Assembly (NCBI GenBank): GCA_964436765.1
Contig: CAYTEH010000010.1
Span: forward strand, 1 to 39,195
Reading direction: 5' to 3'
From: CAYTEH01 sp964436765
Lineage (GTDB): Bacteria; Patescibacteriota; Gracilibacteria; Peribacterales; Peribacteraceae
Length of the DNA: 39,195 nucleotides
Shown: one piece after another, positions 31,024 to 38,207 of the stretch
Layout: every line of letters begins with the position of its first letter
Position numbering within the stretch: the first letter of the stretch is position 1
The notes under the pieces: generated by a model
Seen by the model: only the letters and a program-made list of their open reading frames with translations
Databases searched by the model: none
What the model was told of the DNA's origin: nothing
Made by a program: the position numbers and the translations under genes

Positions 31024-31773
31024 TCAGTACGCGGGCCGCATCTCGGCCAGCGTCGGCACTTTCCACAGCAGCTGCACGTGCGTGTTCTTGCCGAAGTCAT
31101 TCTCGACTGCATGCTGGTGGCCGTCACTGTGAAGCGCGAGTGAAAGCCACGAGCCCGTCATGGTGGTGGTATCGGGCAATGCGGGGAACGACGTCTCGAG
31201 CCGTGCCTCACCGCGAGCGTCCATGACGATGGGGTTCCCGGGCTTCCCCGGTTCCACGCATGGCTTTTCAATCAATCCTTGCTCCGATATCTGCGAGCAC
31301 CAGAGCGAATAGGTTCCACCCTTCACCAGTTTCCAGAAATCAATGAGCACCGTCGCGGTGCCGTCCTTCACCGTGTAGCGGCCCACGCCCTGTCCGCTGG
31401 TCCACTTTTGCAATGCAATATGGAGCGATACGCCTTTTTCGTACGGCCCCTGCCATCCGGGCGTCTTTTTGTACGGGTCGTGCGCCTGCGCTGTTTTGGA
31501 GGTGAAGACGGTGCGCTCGAATGTTTTGGTCATATTGGAGGGGTTTGCCAGTTGCCGTACCGCGAAGCGCTCGACGGTGTGGGAGCCCTGCACCTGCTCC
31601 ACGTACACGTCCTGCTCGGGGAAGCCGAGGCTCAGGTAACTCTTGAATGTCATTTTGGCGCTGAGGTCGGAGGGGCGCGGGGGCGTCGCTGGCTTCTCGA
31701 CTGCCACTGGCTTGGAGCAGGCGGAGAGGATGAGCAGAGTCAGCAGGGCCGGTAGTGATCGAACGCGACGCAT
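31024..31773 (-). CDS. predicted lipoprotein, unknown function
   Basis: 249 residues from ATG at 31773; CATACT lies nine bases upstream. Signal MRRVRSLPALLTLLILSACS with lipobox LSAC, Cys at residue 19, then a proline-rich linker. The mature part looks like a single beta-rich domain: MTFKSYLSLGFPEQDVYVEQVQGSHTVERFAVRQL, GVSLHIALQKWTSGQGVGRYTVKDGTATVLIDFWKLVKGGTYSLWCSQIS, ARLETSFPALPDTTTMTGSWLSLALHSDGHQHAVENDFGKNTHVQLLWKVP. The phrases GTYSLWC and LSLALHSDG resemble the anti-sigma or CHRD-like secreted domains of the form G-x-Y-x-L-W..., but I cannot assign a family. An intact disulfide pair is possible (CSQISEQGLIEKPC). Confidence 0.7.
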   Translation of the reverse strand: MRRVRSLPALLTLLILSACSKPVAVEKPATPPRPSDLSAKMTFKSYLSLGFPEQDVYVEQVQGSHTVERFAVRQLANPSNMTKTFERTVFTSKTAQAHDPYKKTPGWQGPYEKGVSLHIALQKWTSGQGVGRYTVKDGTATVLIDFWKLVKGGTYSLWCSQISEQGLIEKPCVEPGKPGNPIVMDARGEARLETSFPALPDTTTMTGSWLSLALHSDGHQHAVENDFGKNTHVQLLWKVPTLAEMRPAY

Positions 31774-31809
31774 CGATGTAAAAGTATGGGCAACGACGCT
31801 TGTTTGCAA

Positions 31810-32034
31810 GATCCCTCGTACGCCCCTCGTACGAAATCCGCTCCGCGGCTTTCTACTCGGGATGACAGGGCATGATTAATAGCAAAGGCCTCGATACGGT
31901 CGTTCGCCTAGGCGAACGACCGCCCGGCATAGCCGGGCAAGAAACCCCTCCGGGGTTTCGTATCGAGGCCCACTGAACATACAGAGCCCTGTCATCCCGA
32001 GTAGCTCGTTGCGGAGCAACGAGCGTACGAGGGG
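31810..32034. repeat. composite element: two inverted REP-like copies flanking a cloverleaf palindrome
   Basis: Left copy 31810-31866 and right copy 31991-32034 are inverted; their ends GCCCTGTCATCCCGAGTAG (31986-32004) and its complement (31853-31871) match over 19 bases. Each copy contains its own inner hairpin with loop GGA and different stems, and ends CGTACGAGGG, duplicated in the left copy. Between them is the cloverleaf 31887-31970. Together they fill most of the 358-base gene-free stretch between the lipoprotein start and groEL; nothing else is seen there except the groEL terminator. Confidence 0.85.
31887..31970. repeat. perfect 84-base cloverleaf palindrome
   Basis: Outer stem GGCCTCGATAC (31887-31897) with GTATCGAGGCC (31960-31970), 11 bp. 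Inside are three perfect hairpins: an 11-bp stem with loop TA (31898-31921), a 7-bp stem GCCCGGC/GCCGGGC with loop ATA (31922-31938), and an 8-bp stem GAAACCCC/GGGGTTTC with loop TCC (31941-31959). Only two unpaired A lie at the junction; no mismatch occurs anywhere. It is not a tRNA: no anticodon or T-loop sequence. Confidence 0.9.
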
Positions 32035-32089
32035 GCGCCGTGGGCCCGCCACCGGCCGACGAATTCTGTGGGAAAGGTCATGCAGAAAA

Positions 32090-32115
32090 AAAAGCCCGGA
32101 ACAATCCGGGCTTTT
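32090..32115 (-). terminator. groESL terminator
   Basis: Perfect 11-bp stem AAAAGCCCGGA (32090-32100) and TCCGGGCTTTT (32105-32115), loop ACAA. On the minus strand the stem leads into a run of eight T. It lies 16 bases past the groEL stop. Confidence 0.93.
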
Positions 32116-32131
32116 GTTTTCTTTCAGGAAA

Positions 32132-33775
32132 TTAGAAATCCATCCCGCCTCCCATCCCATCCATTCCACCCCCCGGCATTGCGGGCGCGGGAGTCTTGGG
32201 CTCGGGGATATCGGTGACGGCGACTTCGAGGGTCAGGAACATCGCGGCGACGCTGGCAGCGTTCTCGAGGGCCGAGCGCGTGACTTTCTTGGGGTCGATG
32301 ACCATGGCTTTCACGAGGTCTTCGTACTTGGCCGTCATCGCGTTGTAGCCAATGTTGCCTTTCTCGCCCTTCACTTTCTCGACGACGACCCGTCCCTCCA
32401 CGCCCGCGTTATCCGCAATGTGCATGGTGGGTGCGGCGAGTGCCCCGCGGATGATGTCCACGCCGATCTGCTCGTCCTCGTTGGCCACTTTCACTTTGTC
32501 GAGCGAGCTCATGGCGCGGATGAAGGCCGTGCCGCCACCTGCCACGATTCCTTCTTCGGCTGCGGCGCGGGTGGCGCTCAACGCATCTTCCACGCGGTGC
32601 TGCTTCTCTTTCTGCTCGACTTCCGTGGCTGCGCCCACTTTGACGACGGCAACGCCGCCGGAGAGTTTGGCGAGGCGCTCCTGGAGCTTCTCGCGGTCGA
32701 AGTCGCTCTTCGTGTCCTCGATCTGGTTCTTGATTTCGGCGACGCGGCCGGCGATGTCGGCCTTCTTGCCCACGCCGTCGATGATGACGGTGTTGTCTTT
32801 GGTGGAGATCACGCGGCGCGCCTGGCCGAGGTCTTCAATCGTTGCATTCTCGAGCTTCAGGCCCACTTCCTCGCTGATCACCCGTCCACCCGTGAGGATA
32901 GCGATGTCTTTGAGCATCTCCTTGCGGCGATCACCGAAGGCCGGGGCTTTTACCGCAAGTGTGTTGAACGTGCCCTTGAGCTTGTTCACGACGAGCACGG
33001 CGAGCGCTTCGCCTTCCACACTCTCGGCGATGATCACCAGTTCCTTGCGTCCGCGCTGGGCGAGCGACTCGAGCAGCGGGAGGATCTCCTGGATGGAGCC
33101 GATCTTTTTGTCGGTGATGAGGATGTAGGGCTTCTCGTACACGGCCTTCATGGTCTGCGACTCCGTGACGAAGTACGCCGAGATGTAGCCCTGGTCGAAC
33201 TGCATGCCTTCCACGAATTCCTTCTCGAGGCCCAGCGTCTGGCCGGCTTCCACCGTCACGACGCCGTCCTTCCCCACCTCGTCCATCACTTCGCCGATCA
33301 GTTGGCCCACTTCGGGATCCTGCGCGCTGATGGTGGCCACCGCCGCGAGCTCTTCCTTCTTGCTCACGGGCTTGGCCTGGCTTTCGAGGTTCTTGCCCAC
33401 GGCATCGACGGCCTTCATGATGCCGTTCTTGATGGAGATGGCGTTCTTGCCGCTGCCGAGGTGTTTGAGACCCTCCTGCATGATGGCGTGCGCGAGGACG
33501 GTCGCGGTCGTGGTGCCGTCACCGGCGGCGTCGTTGGTCTTGGTGGCGGCTTCCTTCACGAGCTGAGCGCCCATGTTCTCGAAGGGATCCGGGAGTTCGA
33601 TTTCCTTGGCGACGGTGACGCCGTCTTTGGTGACCGTGGGGCCGCCGTACTTTTTGTCGATCGCGACGTTGCGTCCCATGGGACCCATGGTCGCCGAGAC
33701 GGCCTTGGCGAGCTTGGCCACGCCCTTGAGGATGCGCTCGCGGGCGTCGTTACTGAAGATGATTTGCTTTGCCAT
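32132..33775 (-). CDS. groEL: chaperonin GroEL
   Basis: 547 residues, full length. Equatorial, intermediate and apical domains are present in the usual order: VSATMGPMGRNVAIDKKYGGPTVTKDGVTVAKEIEL at the N-terminus, NDAAGDGTTTATVLAHAI with the ATP-binding DGTTT, GFDRGYIS-type FDQGYISAYFVT, ALAVLVVNKLKGTFNTLAVKAPAFGDRRKEMLKDIAILTGG, GVAVVKVGAATEVE, EEGIVAGGGTAFIRA and DPKKVTRSALENAASVAAMFLTLEVAVTD. The C-terminus has the Gly-Met tail (GGGMDGMGGGMDF). The double ring folds proteins in the cytoplasm with GroES. It is cotranscribed downstream of groES; the 42-base gap holds a heptamer tandem instead of a Shine-Dalgarno site. Confidence 0.99.
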   Translation of the reverse strand: MAKQIIFSNDARERILKGVAKLAKAVSATMGPMGRNVAIDKKYGGPTVTKDGVTVAKEIELPDPFENMGAQLVKEAATKTNDAAGDGTTTATVLAHAIMQEGLKHLGSGKNAISIKNGIMKAVDAVGKNLESQAKPVSKKEELAAVATISAQDPEVGQLIGEVMDEVGKDGVVTVEAGQTLGLEKEFVEGMQFDQGYISAYFVTESQTMKAVYEKPYILITDKKIGSIQEILPLLESLAQRGRKELVIIAESVEGEALAVLVVNKLKGTFNTLAVKAPAFGDRRKEMLKDIAILTGGRVISEEVGLKLENATIEDLGQARRVISTKDNTVIIDGVGKKADIAGRVAEIKNQIEDTKSDFDREKLQERLAKLSGGVAVVKVGAATEVEQKEKQHRVEDALSATRAAAEEGIVAGGGTAFIRAMSSLDKVKVANEDEQIGVDIIRGALAAPTMHIADNAGVEGRVVVEKVKGEKGNIGYNAMTAKYEDLVKAMVIDPKKVTRSALENAASVAAMFLTLEVAVTDIPEPKTPAPAMPGGGMDGMGGGMDF

Positions 33776-33784
33776 AAGTGCGGA

Positions 33785-33812
33785 GTGGAAAGAGAAAAGT
33801 GAAAAGAGAAAA
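33785..33812. repeat. four direct heptamers between groES and groEL (locus G)
   Basis: GTGGAAA, GAGAAAA, GTGAAAA and GAGAAAA in tandem, 7-base phase, without an inverted partner. It occupies most of the space where a groEL ribosome binding site would be expected. Confidence 0.6.
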
Positions 33813-33817
33813 GTTCC

Positions 33818-34171
33818 TTAAGAGTGTTTGACTTTGCCGAGGACGGAATCCAGACGGAGGACCTTGAGCTCGACGTCCTTGCCGTTGACGTCCTTCAGCT
33901 TCAGATCGTCGCCGGCGTAGCGGCCGAAGAGGACGTGGTCGCCCACCTTCAGGTAGTCGTTCGGATTGCTGAGCTCCTTGCCTTCAAATTTGATCTTGCC
34001 GTTGCCGAGTGCCATCACCACGCCCTCCTGCGGCTTTTCGCCGGAGGCGGTCTCGGGGATCACGATGCCCGACTTCGTCGTTGTTTCCTTTTCGACCGGG
34101 CGGACCACCACGCGGTCACCCAGGGGGTCGATCTGTACTGCCAGCTTCACGTCGTCTTTTGATGAGGCCAT
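33818..34171 (-). CDS. groES: co-chaperonin GroES
   Basis: 117 residues, about 20 more than usual because of an N-terminal extension (MASSKDDVKLAVQI) and a slightly longer C-terminus. The core begins DPLGDRVVVRPVEKETTTKSGIVIPETASGEKPQEGVVMALGNGK, with the mobile loop TTTKSGIVIPETA that contacts GroEL, then LKVGDHVLFGRYAGDDLKLKDVNGKDVELKVLRLDSVLGKV, containing the D-x-V-L-F-G-x-Y-A-G motif. Forms the heptameric lid of the chaperonin. First gene of the groESL operon, controlled by a promoter overlapped by CIRCE; the leader has a perfect 7-bp hairpin. Confidence 0.97.
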   Translation of the reverse strand: MASSKDDVKLAVQIDPLGDRVVVRPVEKETTTKSGIVIPETASGEKPQEGVVMALGNGKIKFEGKELSNPNDYLKVGDHVLFGRYAGDDLKLKDVNGKDVELKVLRLDSVLGKVKHS

Positions 34172-34192
34172 AAAAAATAGAGGAAGATGAAT

Positions 34193-34209
34193 TGCGCGAT
34201 AATCGCGCA
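34193..34209. promoter_or_regulatory. palindrome in the groES leader
   Basis: TGCGCGA-TAA-TCGCGCA, perfect 7-bp arms, in the transcribed leader about 20-40 bases before the groES ATG. It could be a second operator or an mRNA hairpin affecting stability or heat-dependent translation. It is not part of CIRCE. Confidence 0.55.
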
Positions 34210-34213
34210 GTAA

Positions 34214-34240
34214 TTAGCAGTCGGGATTGTAGAGTGATAA
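34214..34240. promoter_or_regulatory. CIRCE operator (HrcA site) of groESL
   Basis: On the minus strand TTATCACTC, nine bases, GACTGCTAA. The known CIRCE consensus is TTAGCACTC-N9-GAGTGCTAA, so each arm has one mismatch and the spacing is exact. The N9 contains the -10 box, so a bound HrcA repressor would block RNA polymerase. hrcA is not in the window. Confidence 0.88.
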
Positions 34241-34253
34241 CAGGTGGTGTCAA
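34226..34253 (-). promoter_or_regulatory. groESL promoter
   Basis: On the minus strand TTGACA (34248-34253), 16-base spacer, TACAAT (34226-34231): the strongest promoter match in the window. Predicted start near 34219 gives a ~48-base leader. Confidence 0.88.
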
Positions 34254-34324
34254 GACCTGCCGCCGGAAATGCAGAACGCTTTCTTTGCATACAATATGGA
34301 AGAGTTGCACAATGGGTGACTCGC

Positions 34325-35044
34325 ATGCCATTCGTCGCCCTCCATGAACGGCCCAGGATGCTTCTGCTCATCAGCGCGATGGCCGTGAGCGGCGCGGCAC
34401 TCCTCGCGGGCGTGCAGGCGCTCGCAGCACCGGAGTACCCGATCGACATCGACGTGCGCGACAGTGAGCCGCTCCCGGAGGAACGATACGAATATCATCA
34501 TGCGCAGAAAGGAGGGACGGAATTCCGCCCGTCCGATTTTGAGGAACGCGAACCCGTTGATTGGCATCAGTATGCGATCGACGAAGAACACGAGCGGCAG
34601 CAGATCGCTGGAGAAGACGCGATCGAGGACGAGTACCGGCGGGGGATCTTCCCGGGTGACTGCATGCTTGTGAATGATCCGTGGTGGCGTCGGAAGTGCG
34701 AGGCATCGCGTCAGCCGCAAGAGGTCAGGATGACATTCGCGCCGCCGGTTGATGAGGATCAGTCAGAGGAATCCGGGGAGGATTGGGTTCCCGACCGCAC
34801 GCCGCGGAATCAATACAGCGGTGCTGACGGCTCGTATTCCGAGCCCGAGAGCTTCGGCCTCCTCGGGGGCCGCACCGGACGCTGCACGGGGTTCCTGCGG
34901 GAGCCGCGCGACGATGACGGCGCGTACTTCTGCGGCAAGGATGCGGGCTGGACCTTCCCCGTGCTCTTCGGTGGCGACTGCCCCATCACGCTCTGTATGG
35001 TGAAGTACGGCGGAGGGGATGGGATCAGCGGCATTCGCGAGTAG
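34325..35044 (+). CDS. secreted acidic protein, unknown function
   Basis: 239 residues from ATG at 34325 (an internal ATG at 34358 would give a shorter signal). Signal peptide MLLLISAMAVSGAALLAGVQALAAPEYP. The mature protein is highly acidic and rich in Glu, Asp, Arg and Pro (DSEPLPEERYEYHHAQKGGTEF, DWHQYAIDEEHERQQIAGEDAIEDEYRRGIFPGDC), so largely disordered. The C-terminal ~45 residues contain several cysteines (RCTGFL, YFCGKDAG, GDCPITLCMVKY) suggestive of two disulfides. No known domain. A possible -10 box CACAAT lies ten bases upstream and TACAAT further away, so the start is not settled. Divergent from groESL. Confidence 0.6.
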   Translation: MPFVALHERPRMLLLISAMAVSGAALLAGVQALAAPEYPIDIDVRDSEPLPEERYEYHHAQKGGTEFRPSDFEEREPVDWHQYAIDEEHERQQIAGEDAIEDEYRRGIFPGDCMLVNDPWWRRKCEASRQPQEVRMTFAPPVDEDQSEESGEDWVPDRTPRNQYSGADGSYSEPESFGLLGGRTGRCTGFLREPRDDDGAYFCGKDAGWTFPVLFGGDCPITLCMVKYGGGDGISGIRE

Positions 35045-35063
35045 GAAACACTGTCCTGTCAGC

Positions 35064-36059
35064 TCATGCCATCATCCTTCTCAGCTCCTCAATCCGGTGC
35101 TTCGTGCTCGGGTGCGTGGAGAAGAGACCCTGGAGCGAGTCGAGGAGCGACGAACGGGACGCTTTGTTTTCCAGGGGATCCTCGATGCAAAGAGCCGCGA
35201 TGCTGCGCTTGCCGTCGAGCACCTCCACGCGCGCGTCGGACGAGATCTTCTGGAGTGCGGTCATGAGCGCTTCGGGATTCCGCGTGAGGTAGGCCGACTC
35301 CGCATCCGCCAAAAACTCCCGTTTGCGCGAGATCCCCAGCTGTACCAGGACCGATCCAATGAAGCCGATGAGCCACACGGCGATGATCGCAAGGATGATG
35401 ATCCCGCCGCCGCCGTTGTTTTTACCGTCGCTATTGCTCCTGCGCGACCTGCCCCCGTACCAGACGCCGCGCAAAATCATGTCGCTCATGAGCTGCAAAA
35501 TGCCCACGAGCGTCACCGCGATGAGCATCACGCGGATGTCGCGGTTCAGAATGTGGCCGAACTCGTGCGCAAGCACCGCTTCCAGTTCCTCTTTCGTCAG
35601 TTTCCCCATGATGCCGCGTGTCACAGCCACGACGGCTTTGTCGGGCGAGTAGCCCGTGGCGAACGCGTTGAGGCTTTCGTCTTCGATGATGTACACGGCC
35701 GGGGTCTTGATTCCCGTGCGGATAGCGAGGTTCTCCACGATGCGGTACACCTCGGGCGCATCGGCCTTCGCGATGGGCCTGGCGCCGGCCATTCTCAGTA
35801 CCATGTTTTTGCCTCGAAAAAGCATCAGAATGGTCCACAGTGCCGTGCCGACGATCACGAACGGGCTGACGGCAAAGAAGGCGTCGACGGAGCTGCCCAG
35901 CGGGTCGGGGCCCGAGCCGCCGTACGCCTGCATGATGACGATTCCAAGGTAGGTGATCGTGAGGATCATCGCCGGAAAGAGGAGCATCAGCATCGCCGTC
36001 CGCCAGCGGTTCTTCGCCTTGGCGTCGTAAAACGTCTGTGGAAGCTGTTCAGAAATCAT
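35064..36059 (-). CDS. htpX: HtpX-type membrane zinc metalloprotease
   Basis: 331 residues from the ATG at 36059 (MISEQLPQTFYDAKAKNRWRTAMLML); longer in-frame starts at 36080 and above would run into a repeat. Two N-terminal membrane helices (WRTAMLMLLFPAMILTITYLGIVIM and FFAVSPFVIVGTALWTILMLF), the cytoplasmic peptidase M48 domain with AFATGYSPDKAVVAVTRGIMGKLTKEELEAVLAHEFGHILNRDIRVM (HEFGH zinc motif), two further helices (VMLIAVTLVGILQLMSDMIL and IIILAIIAVWLIGFIGSVLVQL), and SRKREFLADAESAYLTRNPEALMTAL with the third zinc ligand Glu in the REFLADAESA motif. Degrades damaged membrane proteins. Downstream of lemA on the same strand, a common pairing. Confidence 0.95.
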   Translation of the reverse strand: MISEQLPQTFYDAKAKNRWRTAMLMLLFPAMILTITYLGIVIMQAYGGSGPDPLGSSVDAFFAVSPFVIVGTALWTILMLFRGKNMVLRMAGARPIAKADAPEVYRIVENLAIRTGIKTPAVYIIEDESLNAFATGYSPDKAVVAVTRGIMGKLTKEELEAVLAHEFGHILNRDIRVMLIAVTLVGILQLMSDMILRGVWYGGRSRRSNSDGKNNGGGGIIILAIIAVWLIGFIGSVLVQLGISRKREFLADAESAYLTRNPEALMTALQKISSDARVEVLDGKRSIAALCIEDPLENKASRSSLLDSLQGLFSTHPSTKHRIEELRRMMA

Positions 36060-36075
36060 AGAATTGCGAAGCGAT

Positions 36076-36138
36076 GTCATGGTGAGCGGAGACGAACCAT
36101 GGCATCGCCGGACATCCCTCGTCTCCGTTCGGGATGAC
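36076..36138. repeat. inverted pair of REP-like elements (family 1, short form)
   Basis: Copy one at 36076-36103 (+) is nearly identical to the copy at 8626-8653 (GTCATGGTGAGCGGAGACGA, then ACCATGGC; two differences in 28). Copy two at 36113-36138 (-) reads GTCATCCCGAACGGAGACGA then GGGATG, with another matching stem pair (CATCCC/GGGATG). Located between lemA and htpX. Confidence 0.8.
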
Positions 36139-36141
36139 AAA

Positions 36142-36702
36142 TTAGAACTTCACTTGCGGCACCGCGGTCTCCGCAGTGTCGATCTGGAAGAATGTCTCGC
36201 GCTTGAATCCGAACATGTTGGCGATCATGTTGCCGGGGAACTGCTCCACCTTCGTGTTGAGCTGCTGCACCATCTGGTTATAGAAGCGGCGGGCAGCCTG
36301 GATCTTGTCTTCGGCATCCACCAGTTCCTGCTGCAAGTGCATGAAGTTCTGGTTGGCTTTGAGGTCCGGGTACGCCTCGGCGAGCGCGAACACCGTCTTC
36401 AGTGCTCCCGAGAGGACGTTTTCGGCAGCCTGGGCTTCCTGCATGTTGCCAGTCTGGCTTGCCGTCATCGCCTTGGTCCGCGCCTCGGTGACGCGGGTGA
36501 AGACCTCTTTCTCGTGTGAGGCGTAACCTTTCACGGTTTCGATGAGGTTGGGGATCAGGTCCCAGCGCCGCTTCTGTTGTACGCCGATGTCCGACATACC
36601 TTCCTGCACGCGGTTCCGGAGGTTCACGAGGCTGTTATAGGTGCCCGCCACGAACAGCGCGACGAGGACGACGGCACCGATGAGGATCCAGAGAATAGTC
36701 AT
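36142..36702 (-). CDS. lemA: LemA family protein
   Basis: 186 residues from ATG at 36702, which follows a promoter and 25-base leader; the frame opens slightly earlier at 36729. One N-terminal membrane helix (ILWILIGAVVLVALFVAGTY), then the LemA four-helix core: NSLVNLRNRVQEGMSDIGVQQKRRWDLIPNLIETVKGYASHEKEVFTRVTEAR, then LSGALKTVFALAEAYPDLKANQNFMHLQQELVDAEDKIQAARRFYNQMVQQLNTKVEQFPGNMIANMFGFKRETFFQID, with the characteristic YPDLKA, FxxLQ and ARRFYN motifs. The helical domain lies outside the membrane. Function is uncertain across the family; linkage to HtpX is frequent. Confidence 0.96.
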   Translation of the reverse strand: MTILWILIGAVVLVALFVAGTYNSLVNLRNRVQEGMSDIGVQQKRRWDLIPNLIETVKGYASHEKEVFTRVTEARTKAMTASQTGNMQEAQAAENVLSGALKTVFALAEAYPDLKANQNFMHLQQELVDAEDKIQAARRFYNQMVQQLNTKVEQFPGNMIANMFGFKRETFFQIDTAETAVPQVKF

Positions 36703-36727
36703 GGTCGAAGGGGAATGAGGTGCAACC

Positions 36728-36755
36728 ATCTTACACCATATTCAGGGCGGTTTAA
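36728..36755 (-). promoter_or_regulatory. lemA promoter
   Basis: On the minus strand TTAAAC (36750-36755), 16-base spacer, TAAGAT (36728-36733); ATG follows 25 bases after the box. It lies back to back with the GT-C gene -10 box (TACTAT, 36792-36797) on the other strand. Confidence 0.6.
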
Positions 36756-36803
36756 CGAGAATACTCTGAAAACTGGGAAAAAATCCGGTGCTACTATGCA
36801 GTC

Positions 36804-38207
36804 GTGCGTCCTGCAGTCCGTCAGCGGTTCTTGTCACTGGTTTTCGCGCATCTGCCGGAGTTGCTCATGGCGTCGGTGGCTTTATTCTTCACGTTCAGGG
36901 AACTGAAGACGTTCCCGGCTCCCTGGGAGGACAGTGGCCTCTACTCGATGGTGGCAACGGCCATCGTACGTGGACACGGCTATTCGCTCCCCGTGCTTGA
37001 GCACTATTGGGCCTACCCGTATTTCATCAGCGCAGGGCCGCTCGTGATTCTGCCGGCGGCTCTGTTCATCCATCTGTTCGATACGGCGCGCATCGCGACG
37101 GCGCTCTATCTGCTTTCCTGCATTACTGCCTTCTACGTCTACTGCCGCTCCGTGGCCGGCGTCCGTGACGCGCGCTGGTCCACGGCACTGCTCGTCACCC
37201 TCTCGGCGTTTGTAAACTCCGGGAAGCCCGTCCTTGGGACCGTGCCGGGGTTTTTCTTTCTGCTCCTCGCGCTTGTAGTCCTCCATCACCATAAGCCCTC
37301 GATGCGCGGGGCGCTCGTCGTCGGGATGCTGCTGGCCTGTTCTATCCTGACAAAACTCACGTATGTTCTTGCGATTCCTGCGCTGGGTGCGTTCCTCCTG
37401 TATGGCAATCATCGTTCCTGGAAGCAGTTCACATCTGCCATCGTGACCGTGACGTTCCTTATCGTCGTTCCCTGGATGCTGCTGCAGGTGAGCCAGCAGG
37501 ACGGTTTTGAATCGTTTCTCACACTCGTGTTCACGCGCGGGGGCGGAGGCAGTGTCTTTTGGAGCCTGCTGCTGAAACTGCCGCTTTTTCTGCGCTTCCA
37601 GTACGTCTATTTTTTGGGATTGCTCGCGCTGGGATTGCTTGGACTCCGGGCAGTGCGGAGCACCATTAGCTCGCAGGAGAAGCTGTTTCTCGCGTCGCTC
37701 ATCGGCCTGTTCTTCGTCTACTTCCTCGTCCGCGAGGGTTGGTATCGCCATCTTCTACCCGCGCATCTGCTTTTGCTGCCGTTTGTCCCGGCCGGGCTTC
37801 GCCGGATACTTCCCAGGCTCTGGGTGCCCATCCTCGTCTTTTTTCTTGTGGTGCAGGGGCTGTGGCAACTGGATCACCGTGGCTCCACGCGGTCACTGGC
37901 GGCATTTGAGACGGCGAAAATCATCACGCAGCGCTACACGCGCCAGCATTTGCTCATCCAGCATCCGGAAGTATACGTACGCCTGCCCGAAAGCCCGTTT
38001 TGGCTCTACTACCCGCTTCCGGGCACGGGTGAACTGATCCCGAAGCAGCTCCTGGAACTGACGCCGGTGCAGCGTTGCTTCCCCCGCGTCCGCAAGGCGA
38101 ATGACAGTGATCGTGCGCTGTATGGCGATACCCTCGTACAACTGAGCGGCGGCTACAGGATCATTCCGCCACCGTCCGATTGCCCGTCCCCGCAAGGCGG
38201 ATCATGA
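36804..38207 (+). CDS. GT-C family membrane glycosyltransferase
   Basis: 467 residues starting at GTG (36804); TACTAT preceded by TGC (extended -10) ends six bases upstream. About ten membrane helices. After helix 1 the first loop has FPAPWEDSGLYSMVATAIVRGHGYSLPVLEHYWAYPYFISAGPLVILPAALFIHLF, with the acidic residues and the G-H-G-Y pattern expected of ArnT/GT39/GT83-like enzymes that use polyprenyl-phosphate sugars. Later helices include ILTKLTYVLAIPALGAFLL and FFVYFLVREGWYRHLLPAHLLLLPFVPAGL, typical of this superfamily. The C-terminal ~90 residues are soluble and end with cysteines. Probably glycosylates lipids or proteins at the cell surface; acceptor unknown. Confidence 0.85.
   Translation: MRPAVRQRFLSLVFAHLPELLMASVALFFTFRELKTFPAPWEDSGLYSMVATAIVRGHGYSLPVLEHYWAYPYFISAGPLVILPAALFIHLFDTARIATALYLLSCITAFYVYCRSVAGVRDARWSTALLVTLSAFVNSGKPVLGTVPGFFFLLLALVVLHHHKPSMRGALVVGMLLACSILTKLTYVLAIPALGAFLLYGNHRSWKQFTSAIVTVTFLIVVPWMLLQVSQQDGFESFLTLVFTRGGGGSVFWSLLLKLPLFLRFQYVYFLGLLALGLLGLRAVRSTISSQEKLFLASLIGLFFVYFLVREGWYRHLLPAHLLLLPFVPAGLRRILPRLWVPILVFFLVVQGLWQLDHRGSTRSLAAFETAKIITQRYTRQHLLIQHPEVYVRLPESPFWLYYPLPGTGELIPKQLLELTPVQRCFPRVRKANDSDRALYGDTLVQLSGGYRIIPPPSDCPSPQGGS

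Noticed and set aside
31887..31970. Cloverleaf considered as a tRNA or tmRNA part
   Set aside because: No anticodon loop, T loop or CCA; loops are only 2-3 bases and all arms are perfect palindromes.
32009..33802. 597-aa plus-strand frame opposite groEL
   Set aside because: Exact mirror of groEL codons; no family features.
35019..36137. 372-aa plus-strand frame opposite htpX
   Set aside because: Arg/His/Asp-rich shadow of htpX.
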